The notes under the pieces were generated by a model. It was not told the origin of the DNA, did no database searches, and saw only the letters and a list, made by a program, of their open reading frames with translations. Shown in pieces: positions 41,446 through 50,226 of a stretch of 64,000 nt of DNA. This DNA is from Mediterraneibacter glycyrrhizinilyticus. GTDB taxonomy: Bacteria > Bacillota > Clostridia > Lachnospirales > Lachnospiraceae. Each line of letters begins with the position of its first letter. Positions within the stretch are counted from its first letter, which is position 1. The translations under genes were made by a program, and so were the position numbers. Where the stretch lies: the NCBI RefSeq assembly GCF_015560805.1, contig NZ_JADMSO010000006.1, positions 124,001-188,000 on the forward strand, given 5' to 3'.

Positions 41446-42789
41446 ATGGATATGAAAGAATTAAGCAGCATAATGCAGCAAAACGGTATCGTTGGCGCTG
41501 GTGGTGCAGGCTTTCCTACATATGCAAAGCTGAATGAGAACGCGGATACGATCATTTTGAACTGCGCAGAGTGTGAACCGCTTTTGAGACTTCACAGACA
41601 GCTTCTTGAGAAATATGCACAGGAGATCGTTGATACGTTCCATCTGATCGGTCAGGCAGTCGGTGCAAAAGAAGTGATCATCGGGATCAAAAAAGCGTAC
41701 ACGAAGACGATCGACGCCTTGAATCAGGTTATCACCGCATATCCGGAAGTTCGTCTCGGACTTCTCGATGAAGTATATCCGGCCGGAGATGAAGTCGTTC
41801 TTATTTATGAAGTGACAGGAAAAGTCGTACGCCCGGGCGGACTTCCGATCGAATGCGGAGTCGCTGTATTTAATGTTGAGACTGTATATAACGTGTATCG
41901 TGCGATGAACCAGAATACTCCGGTTGTAGATAAGTTGGTATCGGTTGTTGCCGAGGTGGAACATCCGGTGACGGTACGGGTACCGATCGGAACTACAATT
42001 GAGGAAACGGTTCGGCTTGCCGGAGCAAATACAACAAAGAATCCGGTGTATTTCATCGGCGGACCGATGATGGGAAATATCGGAAGCGGTTCCCAGCCGG
42101 TGACAAAGACGACCAATGCGGTTCTGGTACTGCCGGAAGAGCATCTGATCGTGCAGAGAAAGAGACAGAAGACGTCCATCGATCTGAAACGTGCGGCGGC
42201 AAGCTGCTGTCAGTGTACCATGTGTACCGATCTCTGTCCGAGAAACCGTCTCGGTCATCCGATCGAGCCGCATTTGTTCATGCGTGCCGCAACATGCAAG
42301 GATATTCAGGAGCCTAACATTTTCCTGAACACATTCTTCTGTTGTTCCTGTGGTCTGTGTGAACTGTACTCCTGCTTCCAGGGTCTCTCACCGAGAACGC
42401 TGATGGCAGAGTATAAGGCGGGACTTCGCGCAAACGGTATCAAACCTCCGCAGGTAGAGGCAGCTCCGGTCGGAGAAGAACGCGAATACCGCAAAGTTCC
42501 GATGGAACGTCTGATGGCGAGACTGGATCTGACGAAGTACAACAAAGAAGCTCCTCTCGATGAATCAGAAGTGCCGGTTCGTAAAGTGAAAATTTTACTC
42601 AGCCAGCATATCGGAGCGCCGGCGAGCGCGATCGTAAAAGTCGGAGATAAAGTCAGCCGCGGTCAGATGATCGCAGAGCCGGCGAAAGGTTTGAGCGTCG
42701 GAATCCACGCATCCATTGACGGAACGGTCAGTGAAGTAAGCGACAAATATGTAATCATAGAAACTCAGGAAGGACGTGCAGGTAAATGA
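41446..42789 (+). CDS. pduS: PduS/RnfC-like flavin and iron-sulfur electron-transfer protein
   Basis: This 447-residue protein starts with the RnfC-like 'GIVGAGGAGFPTYAKL' and has a flavin/NAD(H)-binding core ('NCAECEPLLRLHRQ'). Two 4Fe-4S motifs follow ('CCQCTMCTDLCP' and 'CCSCGLCELYSCF') and a C-terminal biotinyl/SLBB-like region. PduS reduces cobalamin in B12-dependent shells. Here the dehydratase needs no B12, so it more likely moves electrons across the shell or supports NAD+ regeneration. It overlaps the PduT-like gene by 4 nt. Confidence 0.88.
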   Translation: MDMKELSSIMQQNGIVGAGGAGFPTYAKLNENADTIILNCAECEPLLRLHRQLLEKYAQEIVDTFHLIGQAVGAKEVIIGIKKAYTKTIDALNQVITAYPEVRLGLLDEVYPAGDEVVLIYEVTGKVVRPGGLPIECGVAVFNVETVYNVYRAMNQNTPVVDKLVSVVAEVEHPVTVRVPIGTTIEETVRLAGANTTKNPVYFIGGPMMGNIGSGSQPVTKTTNAVLVLPEEHLIVQRKRQKTSIDLKRAAASCCQCTMCTDLCPRNRLGHPIEPHLFMRAATCKDIQEPNIFLNTFFCCSCGLCELYSCFQGLSPRTLMAEYKAGLRANGIKPPQVEAAPVGEEREYRKVPMERLMARLDLTKYNKEAPLDESEVPVRKVKILLSQHIGAPASAIVKVGDKVSRGQMIAEPAKGLSVGIHASIDGTVSEVSDKYVIIETQEGRAGK

Positions 42790-43334
42790 GTAAGGCAATT
42801 GGAATGGTAGAATATAAGACTGTTTCAGCAGGTGTCGTAGCGGCAGACGCTATGGTCAAGACCTCTGAAGTCAGTATCATTGAAGCACAGACCGTATGTC
42901 CGGGAAAATATATCGTAATCATTTCAGGGGATCTCAGTGCCGTAAATGCAGCGGTTGAAACTGCGAAAACACTGCATGAAAAGCACCTGATCAACAGTTT
43001 TGTACTCGGTAACCCACACGAATCCATTTTCCCAGCTATCTATGGTGCTGCTAAGATCGAAGAGGTTTCAGCACTTGGTATCATGGAGACATACGATGCC
43101 ACAACGATCATCGTGGCAGCGGATGAAGCGGCAAAGACCGCGATCGTAGATCTTGTAGAACTTCGTGTCGCAAGAGGTATGTGCGGAAAATCTTATCTGA
43201 TGCTCACCGGAGAAGTTGCAGCGGTAGAGGCAGCGATCGAGAGAGCAAAAATGGTTGCGGCAGAGGGCGGAATGTATCTGGATTCTTCTGTTATCGCACA
43301 TCCGGACGCACAGATCCGGGATGCAATCCTGTAA
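42786..43334 (+). CDS. pduT: PduT-type tandem-BMC shell protein with iron-sulfur pore
   Basis: This 182-residue protein has two BMC domains ('AIGMVEYKTVSAGVVAADAM' and 'ALGIMETYDATTIIVAADEA') and matches PduT. Cys38 in 'TVCPGKYIV' corresponds to the PduT cysteine that ligates a 4Fe-4S cluster at the trimer pore. Translational overlap with the PduS-like gene supports an electron conduit through the shell. It is the last gene of the shell operon. Confidence 0.93.
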   Translation: MSKAIGMVEYKTVSAGVVAADAMVKTSEVSIIEAQTVCPGKYIVIISGDLSAVNAAVETAKTLHEKHLINSFVLGNPHESIFPAIYGAAKIEEVSALGIMETYDATTIIVAADEAAKTAIVDLVELRVARGMCGKSYLMLTGEVAAVEAAIERAKMVAAEGGMYLDSSVIAHPDAQIRDAIL

Positions 43335-43368
43335 TTAAGAAAGAACAGGGCAGAGATAGAATCTGCAA

Positions 43369-43403
43369 AACTGCACCTTGCACAGTTGTTGTATGGTGCA
43401 GTT
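43369..43403. other. Hairpin after the shell operon
   Basis: AACTGCACC and GGTGCAGTT form a perfect 9-bp stem 35 nt after the pduT stop. No U-tract follows on the plus strand, so it may be a processing or partial termination site; the 88-nt repeat begins 6 nt later. Confidence 0.5.
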
Positions 43404-43408
43404 CCTTG

Positions 43409-43496
43409 TATAGGCGACGGGCCAAAGTCCGGGCTTGCCCGAGACCTTGGCGACTGCTTCCAATCCCGGAATGTGCCTTTTGGCACTTCTGGTGAT
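43409..43496 (-). repeat. 88-nt double-hairpin repeat, copy A
   Basis: This copy is inverted relative to copies B and C and differs from B at four positions. Hairpin 1 pairs CCAGAAGTGCC with GGCACATTCCGG; hairpin 2 is GCCAAGG...CGGGC-AA-GCCCG...CTTTGGC. It lies between pduT and the DeoR gene and ends 30 nt before the DeoR start codon. Confidence 0.9.
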
Positions 43497-43526
43497 TATA
43501 TAAAATGAAAACCGGGAGGCGATGCA

Positions 43527-44291
43527 ATGCTTGCCATCGAAAGAAGAAATGAGATATTGATGAAGCTGCAGGCTGAACGGCGGGTAGTAGTGAGTGAACT
43601 CAGCCAGCTTTACGATGTATCGGAAGAGACTATACGCCGGGATCTGGAGAAACTTGTCAATGAGGGCGTAGCGATCAAAAGTTACGGCGGAGCTGTGATC
43701 AATGAGAATGCCAATCTGGAAGTTCCTTTTAATATAAGAAAGAACTACAATGTGATCGGCAAACAGAAGATCGCGGAACAGATCGCGGCAATGGTCAAAG
43801 ACGGAGAAAGCCTGATGTTGGATGCGAGTTCTACCGCTGTATACATCGCCAAAGCATTGAAAGAGAAAAAGAATCTGACGGTGATCACCAATTCCATAGA
43901 GATCATTGTGGAACTCATGGATATGCCGGAGTGGAAAGTACTTTCCACAGGCGGACTCTCCAGAGAGGGATCGTTCGCGCTGGTAGGTCCGCAGACAGAC
44001 AAGATGCTGAAATCTTATCATGTAGATAAGGCGGTCATTTCCTGTAAAGGATTTGATCTGGAAAGCGGGATCACAGATTCTGATGAACTTCATGCGAACA
44101 ATAAGATAACGATGCTGGGCGCAGCAGGAAAGAAGATTCTTGCAGTGGACAAAAGCAAGTTTGATAAAACGGCATTTACGGCGATCGGTGCGCTGGATGA
44201 TATCACAACCGTTGTCACGGACGAAGAACCGGACCGGAGATGGCTTCAGGCATTTGAGGAAGCCGGGATAGAATGCGTTTATCCCAGATAG
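43527..44291 (+). CDS. DeoR-family transcriptional regulator
   Basis: This 254-residue regulator has an N-terminal winged helix ('RRNEILMKLQAERRVVVSEL', 'YDVSEETIRRDLEKL') and a DeoR sugar-phosphate sensor domain ('SLMLDASSTAVYIAKAL', 'VITNSIEIIVELM', 'STGGLSREGSFALVGP'). Members usually repress and respond to a phosphorylated sugar such as rhamnulose-1-P or DHAP. Its place at the end of the locus suggests control of the shell operons, possibly through the AACCAAY boxes. Confidence 0.93.
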   Translation: MLAIERRNEILMKLQAERRVVVSELSQLYDVSEETIRRDLEKLVNEGVAIKSYGGAVINENANLEVPFNIRKNYNVIGKQKIAEQIAAMVKDGESLMLDASSTAVYIAKALKEKKNLTVITNSIEIIVELMDMPEWKVLSTGGLSREGSFALVGPQTDKMLKSYHVDKAVISCKGFDLESGITDSDELHANNKITMLGAAGKKILAVDKSKFDKTAFTAIGALDDITTVVTDEEPDRRWLQAFEEAGIECVYPR

Positions 44292-44303
44292 AGGACAAAA
44301 ATA

Positions 44304-45449
44304 ATGAATAGCTTTGATATTAAAACAAAAATATATTTTGGAGATCAGGCGCTGGATCGTCTGGCGGAGATTCCATATGAGAGAATCCTTTTGATCACGG
44401 ATCCGTTCATGGCGGAGAGCAGTATGTTCAGTCTTGTGACAGATCCGCTGAAAAAAGGCGGAAAACAGTTTGAAGTCTTTAAAGACGTTGTGCCGGATCC
44501 GCCGATCGAGAAGATCTCTCTCGGGGTGGATAAGATGCTGGCGTATAAACCGGATGCGATCGTTGCAGTCGGCGGCGGATCGGCGATCGATTCTTCCAAA
44601 TCCATCCGTGAATTTGCACTTCGTGTCAATAATTATGGAGATGTCGGATTGATCGCGATTCCTACAACAAGCGGAACCGGATCGGAAGTCACATCCTTTG
44701 CGGTTGTGACAGACCCGAAAGAGCAGGTGAAATATCCGCTTGTTTCCAGAAGCCTGACGCCGGACGAGGCGATCCTGGATGCGGAACTTGTAAAAAGTGT
44801 TCCTCCGGCGATCACAGCGGACACCGGAATGGATGTATTTACACATGCGTTGGAAGCGTGCGTAAGTATCAATCGTAACGATTTTTCAACGGCATTGGCA
44901 GAAAAAGCGATCGAGATTTGCGGGGTATTCCTGCTTCGTGCTTATCTGGACGGCAATGACAGCCATGCAAGACAGAAGATGCATTCCGCATCCTGCCTGG
45001 CGGGTCTGGCGTTCAACTCCGCATCACTGGGACTCAATCATGGAATGGCACATCAGCTTGGCGCGACATTCCATATCCCGCACGGCAGAGCAAACGCGAT
45101 GCTTCTTCCGCATATTATCGAGTTCAACAGTGACATCAATAAGCACAGCAAGAGCCGGGCAGAATATCTTCCGGCAGTAAAACGGTATGCGACAGTAGCA
45201 CAGATTTTGGGGCTGAGCAGTTACAATGAGATCATGACGGTTCGTTCCCTTGTAAACTGGGTACAGTTCATGCTCAAAGAAATGGATATCCCGCTGTCGA
45301 TCTCACAGATGGGAAAAATCACAAAAGAAGAATATTTCGCGGCGATCGATCGTATGGCGGACGCTGCGCTGGCAGACGGATGTACGGAAACAAACCCGCG
45401 TGTGCCGCGTAAAGCAGATGTCGTAAAGATCTACGAAAAGTTGTGGTAA
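44304..45449 (+). CDS. pduQ: Iron-type alcohol dehydrogenase, PduQ-like
   Basis: This 381-residue group III alcohol dehydrogenase has 'VGGGSAIDSSKSI', 'IPTTSGTGSEVTSFAVVTDP' and metal ligands in 'GMDVFTHALEA' and 'LNHGMAHQLGATFHIPHG'. It most resembles PduQ, which reduces propanal to propanol and regenerates NAD+; lactaldehyde reductase (FucO) is the alternative. Unlike the zinc enzyme upstream it has no encapsulation-like extension. It is 12 nt after the DeoR gene and is followed by a terminator. Confidence 0.88.
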   Translation: MNSFDIKTKIYFGDQALDRLAEIPYERILLITDPFMAESSMFSLVTDPLKKGGKQFEVFKDVVPDPPIEKISLGVDKMLAYKPDAIVAVGGGSAIDSSKSIREFALRVNNYGDVGLIAIPTTSGTGSEVTSFAVVTDPKEQVKYPLVSRSLTPDEAILDAELVKSVPPAITADTGMDVFTHALEACVSINRNDFSTALAEKAIEICGVFLLRAYLDGNDSHARQKMHSASCLAGLAFNSASLGLNHGMAHQLGATFHIPHGRANAMLLPHIIEFNSDINKHSKSRAEYLPAVKRYATVAQILGLSSYNEIMTVRSLVNWVQFMLKEMDIPLSISQMGKITKEEYFAAIDRMADAALADGCTETNPRVPRKADVVKIYEKLW

Positions 45450-45476
45450 TAATTACATAAAAGAAAGAGCATTTCT

Positions 45477-45531
45477 CTCCCACAGGAAACAGCACTGATT
45501 TATTCACGCTGAAATCCTGTGGGAGTTTTTT
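45477..45531 (+). terminator. Intrinsic terminator of deoR-pduQ
   Basis: CTCCCACAGGA pairs perfectly with TCCTGTGGGAG, followed by TTTTTT. Confidence 0.9.
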
Positions 45532-45649
45532 GATTTCATGTGTATTGAAAGGCTCGCTTTTGGTATTGTTTTTTCAGCAAAAATATGTAAATAATAAATG
45601 GAAATGTACTATAATAGATTCATTATCTATGTGAAAGGAGAATCGGATT

Positions 45650-46447
45650 ATGAGATTAAAAGGAAAAGTTGTTGTTGTAACAGCATCCACAAGAGGAATA
45701 GGACTTGCGATTGTAAAGGCATGCGCTGCGGAAGGTGCGATTGTGTATATGGGAGCACGTAATTTGGAACGTGCAAAAGAGATAGCGGATCAGTTGAATG
45801 CAGAAGGGAAAAAGGTGCGTTGGGTTTATAATGATGCGACGGAAGATGAAAGCTATGCGGCGATGATCGAAGAAGTTGTCGAAAAAGAAGGACGTATCGA
45901 CGTATTGGTAAATAATTTCGGAACATCTGATCCGAAACAGGATCTGGATTTTGCACATACAGATGTCGATGTATTTTTAAATACAGTAAATATCAATTTG
46001 AAGAGCGTTTATCTGGCAAGTCAGGCTGCGGTGAAGCATATGGAGAAGAACGGTGGGGGAAGTATTATCAACATTTCTTCTATTGGCGGTCAGACTCCGG
46101 ATATTTCACAGGTAGCATACGGAACAAGTAAAGCTGCGATCAACTATCTGACCAAATTGATCGCAGTACAGGAAGCGAGACATAATATTCGCTGCAATGC
46201 AGTGCTGCCGGGGATGACGGCGACGGATGCGGTGCAGAATAATCTGTCGGAGGATTTTAAAGAGTTTTTCCTGAGACATACGCCGATCAGAAGGATGGGA
46301 CAGCCGGAAGAGATCGCGGCGGCAGTCGTATATTTTGCAAGTGACGAGTCCGCATTTACGACCGGACAGATATTGACGGTATCCGGCGGTTTTGGTCTGG
46401 CGACTCCGGTATTCGGAGATTTGGCAGAGCGCAAAGAACGCAGATGA
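45650..46447 (+). CDS. SDR oxidoreductase resembling clostridial 7-alpha-hydroxysteroid dehydrogenase
   Basis: This 265-residue SDR has 'VVTASTRGIGLAIVKACAAE', 'VLVNNFG', catalytic Ser in 'INISSIGGQTPD' and 'YGTSKAAINYL', with a C-terminal 'GGFGLATPVFGDL'. From memory this combination ('STRGIGLAI', 'EGRIDVLVNN', 'GGGSIINIS', 'NIRCNAVLPG', late 'GGF-LATP') is close to 7-alpha-HSDH of Clostridium absonum. Oxidation of bile acids such as cholate at C7 is therefore plausible. A sugar- or polyol-type SDR cannot be excluded. TATAAT at 45610-45615 is a candidate -10. A convergent AraC gene abuts it. Confidence 0.82.
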   Translation: MRLKGKVVVVTASTRGIGLAIVKACAAEGAIVYMGARNLERAKEIADQLNAEGKKVRWVYNDATEDESYAAMIEEVVEKEGRIDVLVNNFGTSDPKQDLDFAHTDVDVFLNTVNINLKSVYLASQAAVKHMEKNGGGSIINISSIGGQTPDISQVAYGTSKAAINYLTKLIAVQEARHNIRCNAVLPGMTATDAVQNNLSEDFKEFFLRHTPIRRMGQPEEIAAAVVYFASDESAFTTGQILTVSGGFGLATPVFGDLAERKERR

Positions 46448-47320
46448 TCAATAATAGTCGCGGTACTCGCTCGGCGTCATATGGACGGATCGTTCAAAAG
46501 CGCGCAGAAATGTGAGTGTGGATTTGAAGCCGACATTGGAAGAAATTGAATTGACGGATAATTTTGTATAGGCGAGCAATTCTTTCGCTTTGTTGATCCG
46601 AAAGTCGTTGACATATTGGTGGATCGTCACTCCCATCTGCTGCTTGAACAGTTTGCAGAAATAATATTTGGAAAAACCGATCTTATTACAGATCGCGTCG
46701 ATCGAGAGATCTTCCTTATAATTCTCGGAAATATATTTCAGCGCGGTATTCACGGATGTCTCCTGCGCCGGAGTCAGCTCCTTGATCTCGGCAATATCGT
46801 AGGAAATATCGTAGAGCGCGGTGAAAATGGTCTGCAGCTGCTGGTTGATGTGCATATAGTTCCAAGCGCCGCTTTTTTCTTCAGAACCGATATTGGAGGT
46901 AATATTATATAATTCGATGAAAGAGTCCAGAACTGCAGAAAAAGGATTGCTTAAAATTAAATTGTTCTGTGTGCGGATCATATTATAAAAGAGCTTTGCA
47001 TGGCTTCCGTCGATGATGAAATAATAAAATTTCCATTCTTTTGTGACACGGGTAAATGTCAAAGTTGTATTGCACGCTGTCGTCACAACCGTATGGGGCT
47101 GGATATACTGTGTATTTTTATTTTTGCTGTAACGGACTGTCCCCTCCAGAGAATAAAGAAGAAGATACTGATTAAAATTGTTTGTTGTTCCAAGGACCAG
47201 CTTCCGCTCCTGGCAGTAACCACATTCCCGGATCACAAAAGGAAAAGATTCGGCGAGTGGATTACCGGGGAGACGGAAGCTGTTATATTCCAGTGGGAAA
47301 AATCGTTTTGGAGACGGCAT
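46448..47320 (-). CDS. AraC-family transcriptional regulator
   Basis: I place the start at ATG 47320 behind GAGGAGG, giving 290 residues; the frame is open 69 nt further. It has a cupin-like sensor ('PFVIRECGYCQERKLVLG', 'YIQPHTVVTTACNTTLTF') and two helix-turn-helix motifs ('LSIDAICNKIGFSKYYFCKL', 'VNSISSNVGFKSTLTFLRAF') ending 'MTPSEYRDYY'. It diverges from the sugar ABC operon at 47714, its most likely target, and meets the SDR gene tail to tail with no gap. Confidence 0.92.
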   Translation of the reverse strand: MPSPKRFFPLEYNSFRLPGNPLAESFPFVIRECGYCQERKLVLGTTNNFNQYLLLYSLEGTVRYSKNKNTQYIQPHTVVTTACNTTLTFTRVTKEWKFYYFIIDGSHAKLFYNMIRTQNNLILSNPFSAVLDSFIELYNITSNIGSEEKSGAWNYMHINQQLQTIFTALYDISYDIAEIKELTPAQETSVNTALKYISENYKEDLSIDAICNKIGFSKYYFCKLFKQQMGVTIHQYVNDFRINKAKELLAYTKLSVNSISSNVGFKSTLTFLRAFERSVHMTPSEYRDYY

Positions 47321-47713
47321 AAGAAGAACCTCCTCTATGGGTGTATTCAAATGATATAACTTGTATCTCATATAGTGTAATATGAACAAACAGAAAAATC
47401 AAATAGAAAATGTACTGTAAAATTTCACGAAACAAAAAAGCGATGATTTTTGTGAAATCAAAACAAAAATAACGAAGAAAAGTTAAAAATTGAACAAAAA
47501 CAGTGCAAAAATGATAAAATGACAAGAATAGATAATGAAATAACAATTTTTGATATTGAATAATCAAGGAAAAAGCATGATAGTAGAGGCACAGACAAGC
47601 CAATTCAGTTCATCGGCACATGGCGGCTTTGATCGGGGGAGTCAAATATAGACCGCATCGCCGGAGCAGATGGATGAGGAAAAGGAAAAAAGGAGAAAGG
47701 GGAAACGACAAAG
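47321..47713. promoter_or_regulatory. AT-rich divergent regulatory region between araC and the sugar ABC operon
   Basis: There is no gene in these 393 nt. A candidate plus-strand promoter is TTGAAC (47491-47496), 17 nt, GATAAA (47514-47519), which would give a leader of about 190 nt. The ribosome site GGAGAAAGGGG precedes the ATPase gene. I see no clear palindromic operator. Confidence 0.45.
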
Positions 47714-49225
47714 ATGAGTGAGTATATCTTGGAACTGAAAGATGTCGTAAAAACGTTCGGCGGAGTTACCGCATTGAACGGTGTACATTTTCAGTTGAAG
47801 CAAGGCGAGATTCACGCTCTGATGGGTGAGAACGGCGCCGGAAAATCTACATTCATTAAAGTGATCACAGGAGTACACCAGCCGGACAGCGGATTGATGC
47901 TGCTGGAGGGGGAAAAGATCACACTTCGCTCCACAGAAGATTCAGCGAAACTTGGTATTGCGGCAATTTACCAGCACGTTACTGCATTTCCGGATCTTTC
48001 CGTGACAGAAAATATTTTCATGGGACAGGAGATCAAGAACAAGCTTGGCATCTATAATTGGAAGCTGATGACAAAGCGTGCGAAAGAATTGATCGAGCCG
48101 CTGAGTAAAAATATCGATGTTTCCAAACCGATGAGCACACTTTCCGTTGCACAGCAGCAGCTTGTAGAGATCGCAAAGGCGCTTTCGAGAGATGCAAGGA
48201 TCCTGATCATGGATGAGCCGACAGCGTCGCTTTCCAGAAGAGAATGCGAAGAGTTGTATCAGATCGCGGAACGGCTGAGAGACGAGGGCGTATCGATTAT
48301 CTTTATCACACATAAATTTGAGGATATGTATCGTCTGGCAACAAGGGTTACGGTGTTCCGTGATTCACAGTACATAGGATGCTGGGATGTGGATAAGATC
48401 TCCAATCAGAAGCTGATCGGCGAGATGGTAGGTCGTGAACTAACGCAGATGTATCCGCCGAAACATGCAAAGATCGGTGATGTTGTGATGAAAGTCAACA
48501 ACATTTCCAAAGAGGGATATTTTAAAGATGTATCTTTTGATGTAAGAAAAGGCGAGATCCTTGCCTTGACCGGACTGGTCGGCGCAGGTCGTACCGAAGT
48601 ATGTCAGAATATTTTCGGTATCATGACGCCGGATTCCGGTTCCATTGAACTTGAGGGAAAAGAAGTGAAGATCAAGAGCCCGATCGACGCGCTGAAGCTT
48701 GGAATCGGACTGCTTCCGGAAGACCGTCAGACACAGGGGCTGATCAATGAACTGCCGATCTATCAGAATGTAACTTCTGCCGATATGAGCAAATTCATCA
48801 AAGCAGGTAAGCTGGATGAGAGTGCGGAAGAGGCAAAAGCGATCGAACTTTGTCAGAAGATCCAGTTGAAAGCGAAAGACATCAGTGCTCCGCCGTCATC
48901 ACTGTCCGGAGGAAATCAGCAGAAAGTCGTATTTGCAAAGCTTCTGAACTGCGATCTGAAAGTATTGATCCTGGACGAGCCTACCAAAGGTATTGACGTC
49001 GGCGCAAAATATTCAATCTATGAAATCATGAATGAACTGACCGCAAACGGATATGCGATCATCATGGTATCTTCCGAGATGCCGGAGGTGCTTGGTATGG
49101 CGGACCGGATCGTTGTTATGAGAAACGGACGTGTGGCGGGGCAGTTTGATACGGAAGGCACAACACAGGAGATGATCCTCGAAGCTTCCTTAAAACAAGA
49201 AGATGGGAGGGAAAGCGAGTCATGA
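47714..49225 (+). CDS. CUT2-family sugar ABC transporter ATP-binding protein
   Basis: This 503-residue protein has two ABC domains in tandem, as in RbsA/MglA. Domain 1 has Walker A 'GENGAGKST', signature 'LSVAQQQLVEIAKAL' and 'LIMDEPTASLS'. Domain 2 has the degenerate P-loop 'GLVGAGRTEV' usual for this family, signature 'LSGGNQQKVVFAKLL' and 'LILDEPTKGIDVG'. It should energise uptake of a monosaccharide through the two permeases downstream, with which it overlaps. Confidence 0.95.
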   Translation: MSEYILELKDVVKTFGGVTALNGVHFQLKQGEIHALMGENGAGKSTFIKVITGVHQPDSGLMLLEGEKITLRSTEDSAKLGIAAIYQHVTAFPDLSVTENIFMGQEIKNKLGIYNWKLMTKRAKELIEPLSKNIDVSKPMSTLSVAQQQLVEIAKALSRDARILIMDEPTASLSRRECEELYQIAERLRDEGVSIIFITHKFEDMYRLATRVTVFRDSQYIGCWDVDKISNQKLIGEMVGRELTQMYPPKHAKIGDVVMKVNNISKEGYFKDVSFDVRKGEILALTGLVGAGRTEVCQNIFGIMTPDSGSIELEGKEVKIKSPIDALKLGIGLLPEDRQTQGLINELPIYQNVTSADMSKFIKAGKLDESAEEAKAIELCQKIQLKAKDISAPPSSLSGGNQQKVVFAKLLNCDLKVLILDEPTKGIDVGAKYSIYEIMNELTANGYAIIMVSSEMPEVLGMADRIVVMRNGRVAGQFDTEGTTQEMILEASLKQEDGRESES

Positions 49226-50226
49226 GAACGAATAACAAATCAACACTTTCTAAAATAACAGAAAGCAGAAACTTCGGTCTGGTACTTGGATTGATCGTTC
49301 TTCTGATCGTAGCGGCGATCATCACTCCGTCGATGTATTCTCTGAATTCCATTCTGAACATGCTTCAGAATAATGCGGTATACGGATTGCTTGCGATCGG
49401 CGAGATGATGGTCATCATCACTGCGGGTATCGACATTTCCATCGGCGCGACGTTGTCGCTGACCGGAGTGATCTGCTGCCGGCTGATGGCAGAGAACCCG
49501 GGAGTTCCGGGGATCGTGTGGCTTGTACTCTCCTTAGTGATCGGAGCGCTCTGCGGTGCGTTTAACGGACTGCTCGTCGGATATTTCAAGATGGTCCCGA
49601 TGATCGCTACGCTTGGTACGATGTATATTTTCCGTGGCTTTTCTTTCTTATTCAGCGGCGGAGAATGGTGGTTCCCGCATCAGTTTACAGAGGGGTATAT
49701 GGCATTTGCGACAAAGAAGATCCTCGGGATCCCGTCGATCTTATGGATTCTGATCATTGTATTCGTATTGGCGATCCTGTTCCTCGGATATACGTCGAAA
49801 GGACGACGGATCTACGCGATCGGTACCAATCAGGAGTCCGCGCAGGTTGCCGGTATCAAACAGCCGAGAGTTGTATTTCTGGCGATGACCCTTTGCGGAA
49901 TGCTCGCAGGTCTGTCCGGAATGCTCTATACAGCGAACTATGCGACCTGCAGTTATATGATCGGCGACGCATATGAAATGACGGCGATCGCGATCTGTAT
50001 CCTCGGCGGAGTCAGCATCGTAGGAGGAAAGGGAAAAGTAGACGGCGTGATCATCGGATTTTTGATGATGTCGGTCATCACTTACTTTATCAGTCTTCTT
50101 CCGGGATTGAGCGTATGGTCGGATGCAATCCAGGGAGCGATCATCATCGCAGCGGTTGCCTTGAATAAATTCACGGAACGCTCTGCTGAAAAGAGAGCTC
50201 TGAAAGAAAGGAGTGCTTTGATCTGA
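49222..50226 (+). CDS. CUT2-family sugar ABC transporter permease (1)
   Basis: This 334-residue permease has about nine hydrophobic segments and the BPD_transp_2 signatures 'AGIDISIGATLSLTGVICC', 'GALCGAFNGLLVGYFK', 'IYAIGTNQESAQVAGI' and 'AICILGGVSIVGGKGKVDGV'. It overlaps the ATPase by 4 nt and the second permease by 1 nt. Two different permease genes suggest a heterodimeric channel, as in rhamnose- or autoinducer-2-type systems. Confidence 0.94.
   Translation: MRTNNKSTLSKITESRNFGLVLGLIVLLIVAAIITPSMYSLNSILNMLQNNAVYGLLAIGEMMVIITAGIDISIGATLSLTGVICCRLMAENPGVPGIVWLVLSLVIGALCGAFNGLLVGYFKMVPMIATLGTMYIFRGFSFLFSGGEWWFPHQFTEGYMAFATKKILGIPSILWILIIVFVLAILFLGYTSKGRRIYAIGTNQESAQVAGIKQPRVVFLAMTLCGMLAGLSGMLYTANYATCSYMIGDAYEMTAIAICILGGVSIVGGKGKVDGVIIGFLMMSVITYFISLLPGLSVWSDAIQGAIIIAAVALNKFTERSAEKRALKERSALI

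Noticed and set aside
43335-44846. 503-codon open frame on the minus strand across the DeoR and PduQ genes
   Set aside because: It is antisense to two clear genes, lacks a ribosome site and gives a Cys/His/Arg-rich product with no domain; it is a codon-bias shadow.
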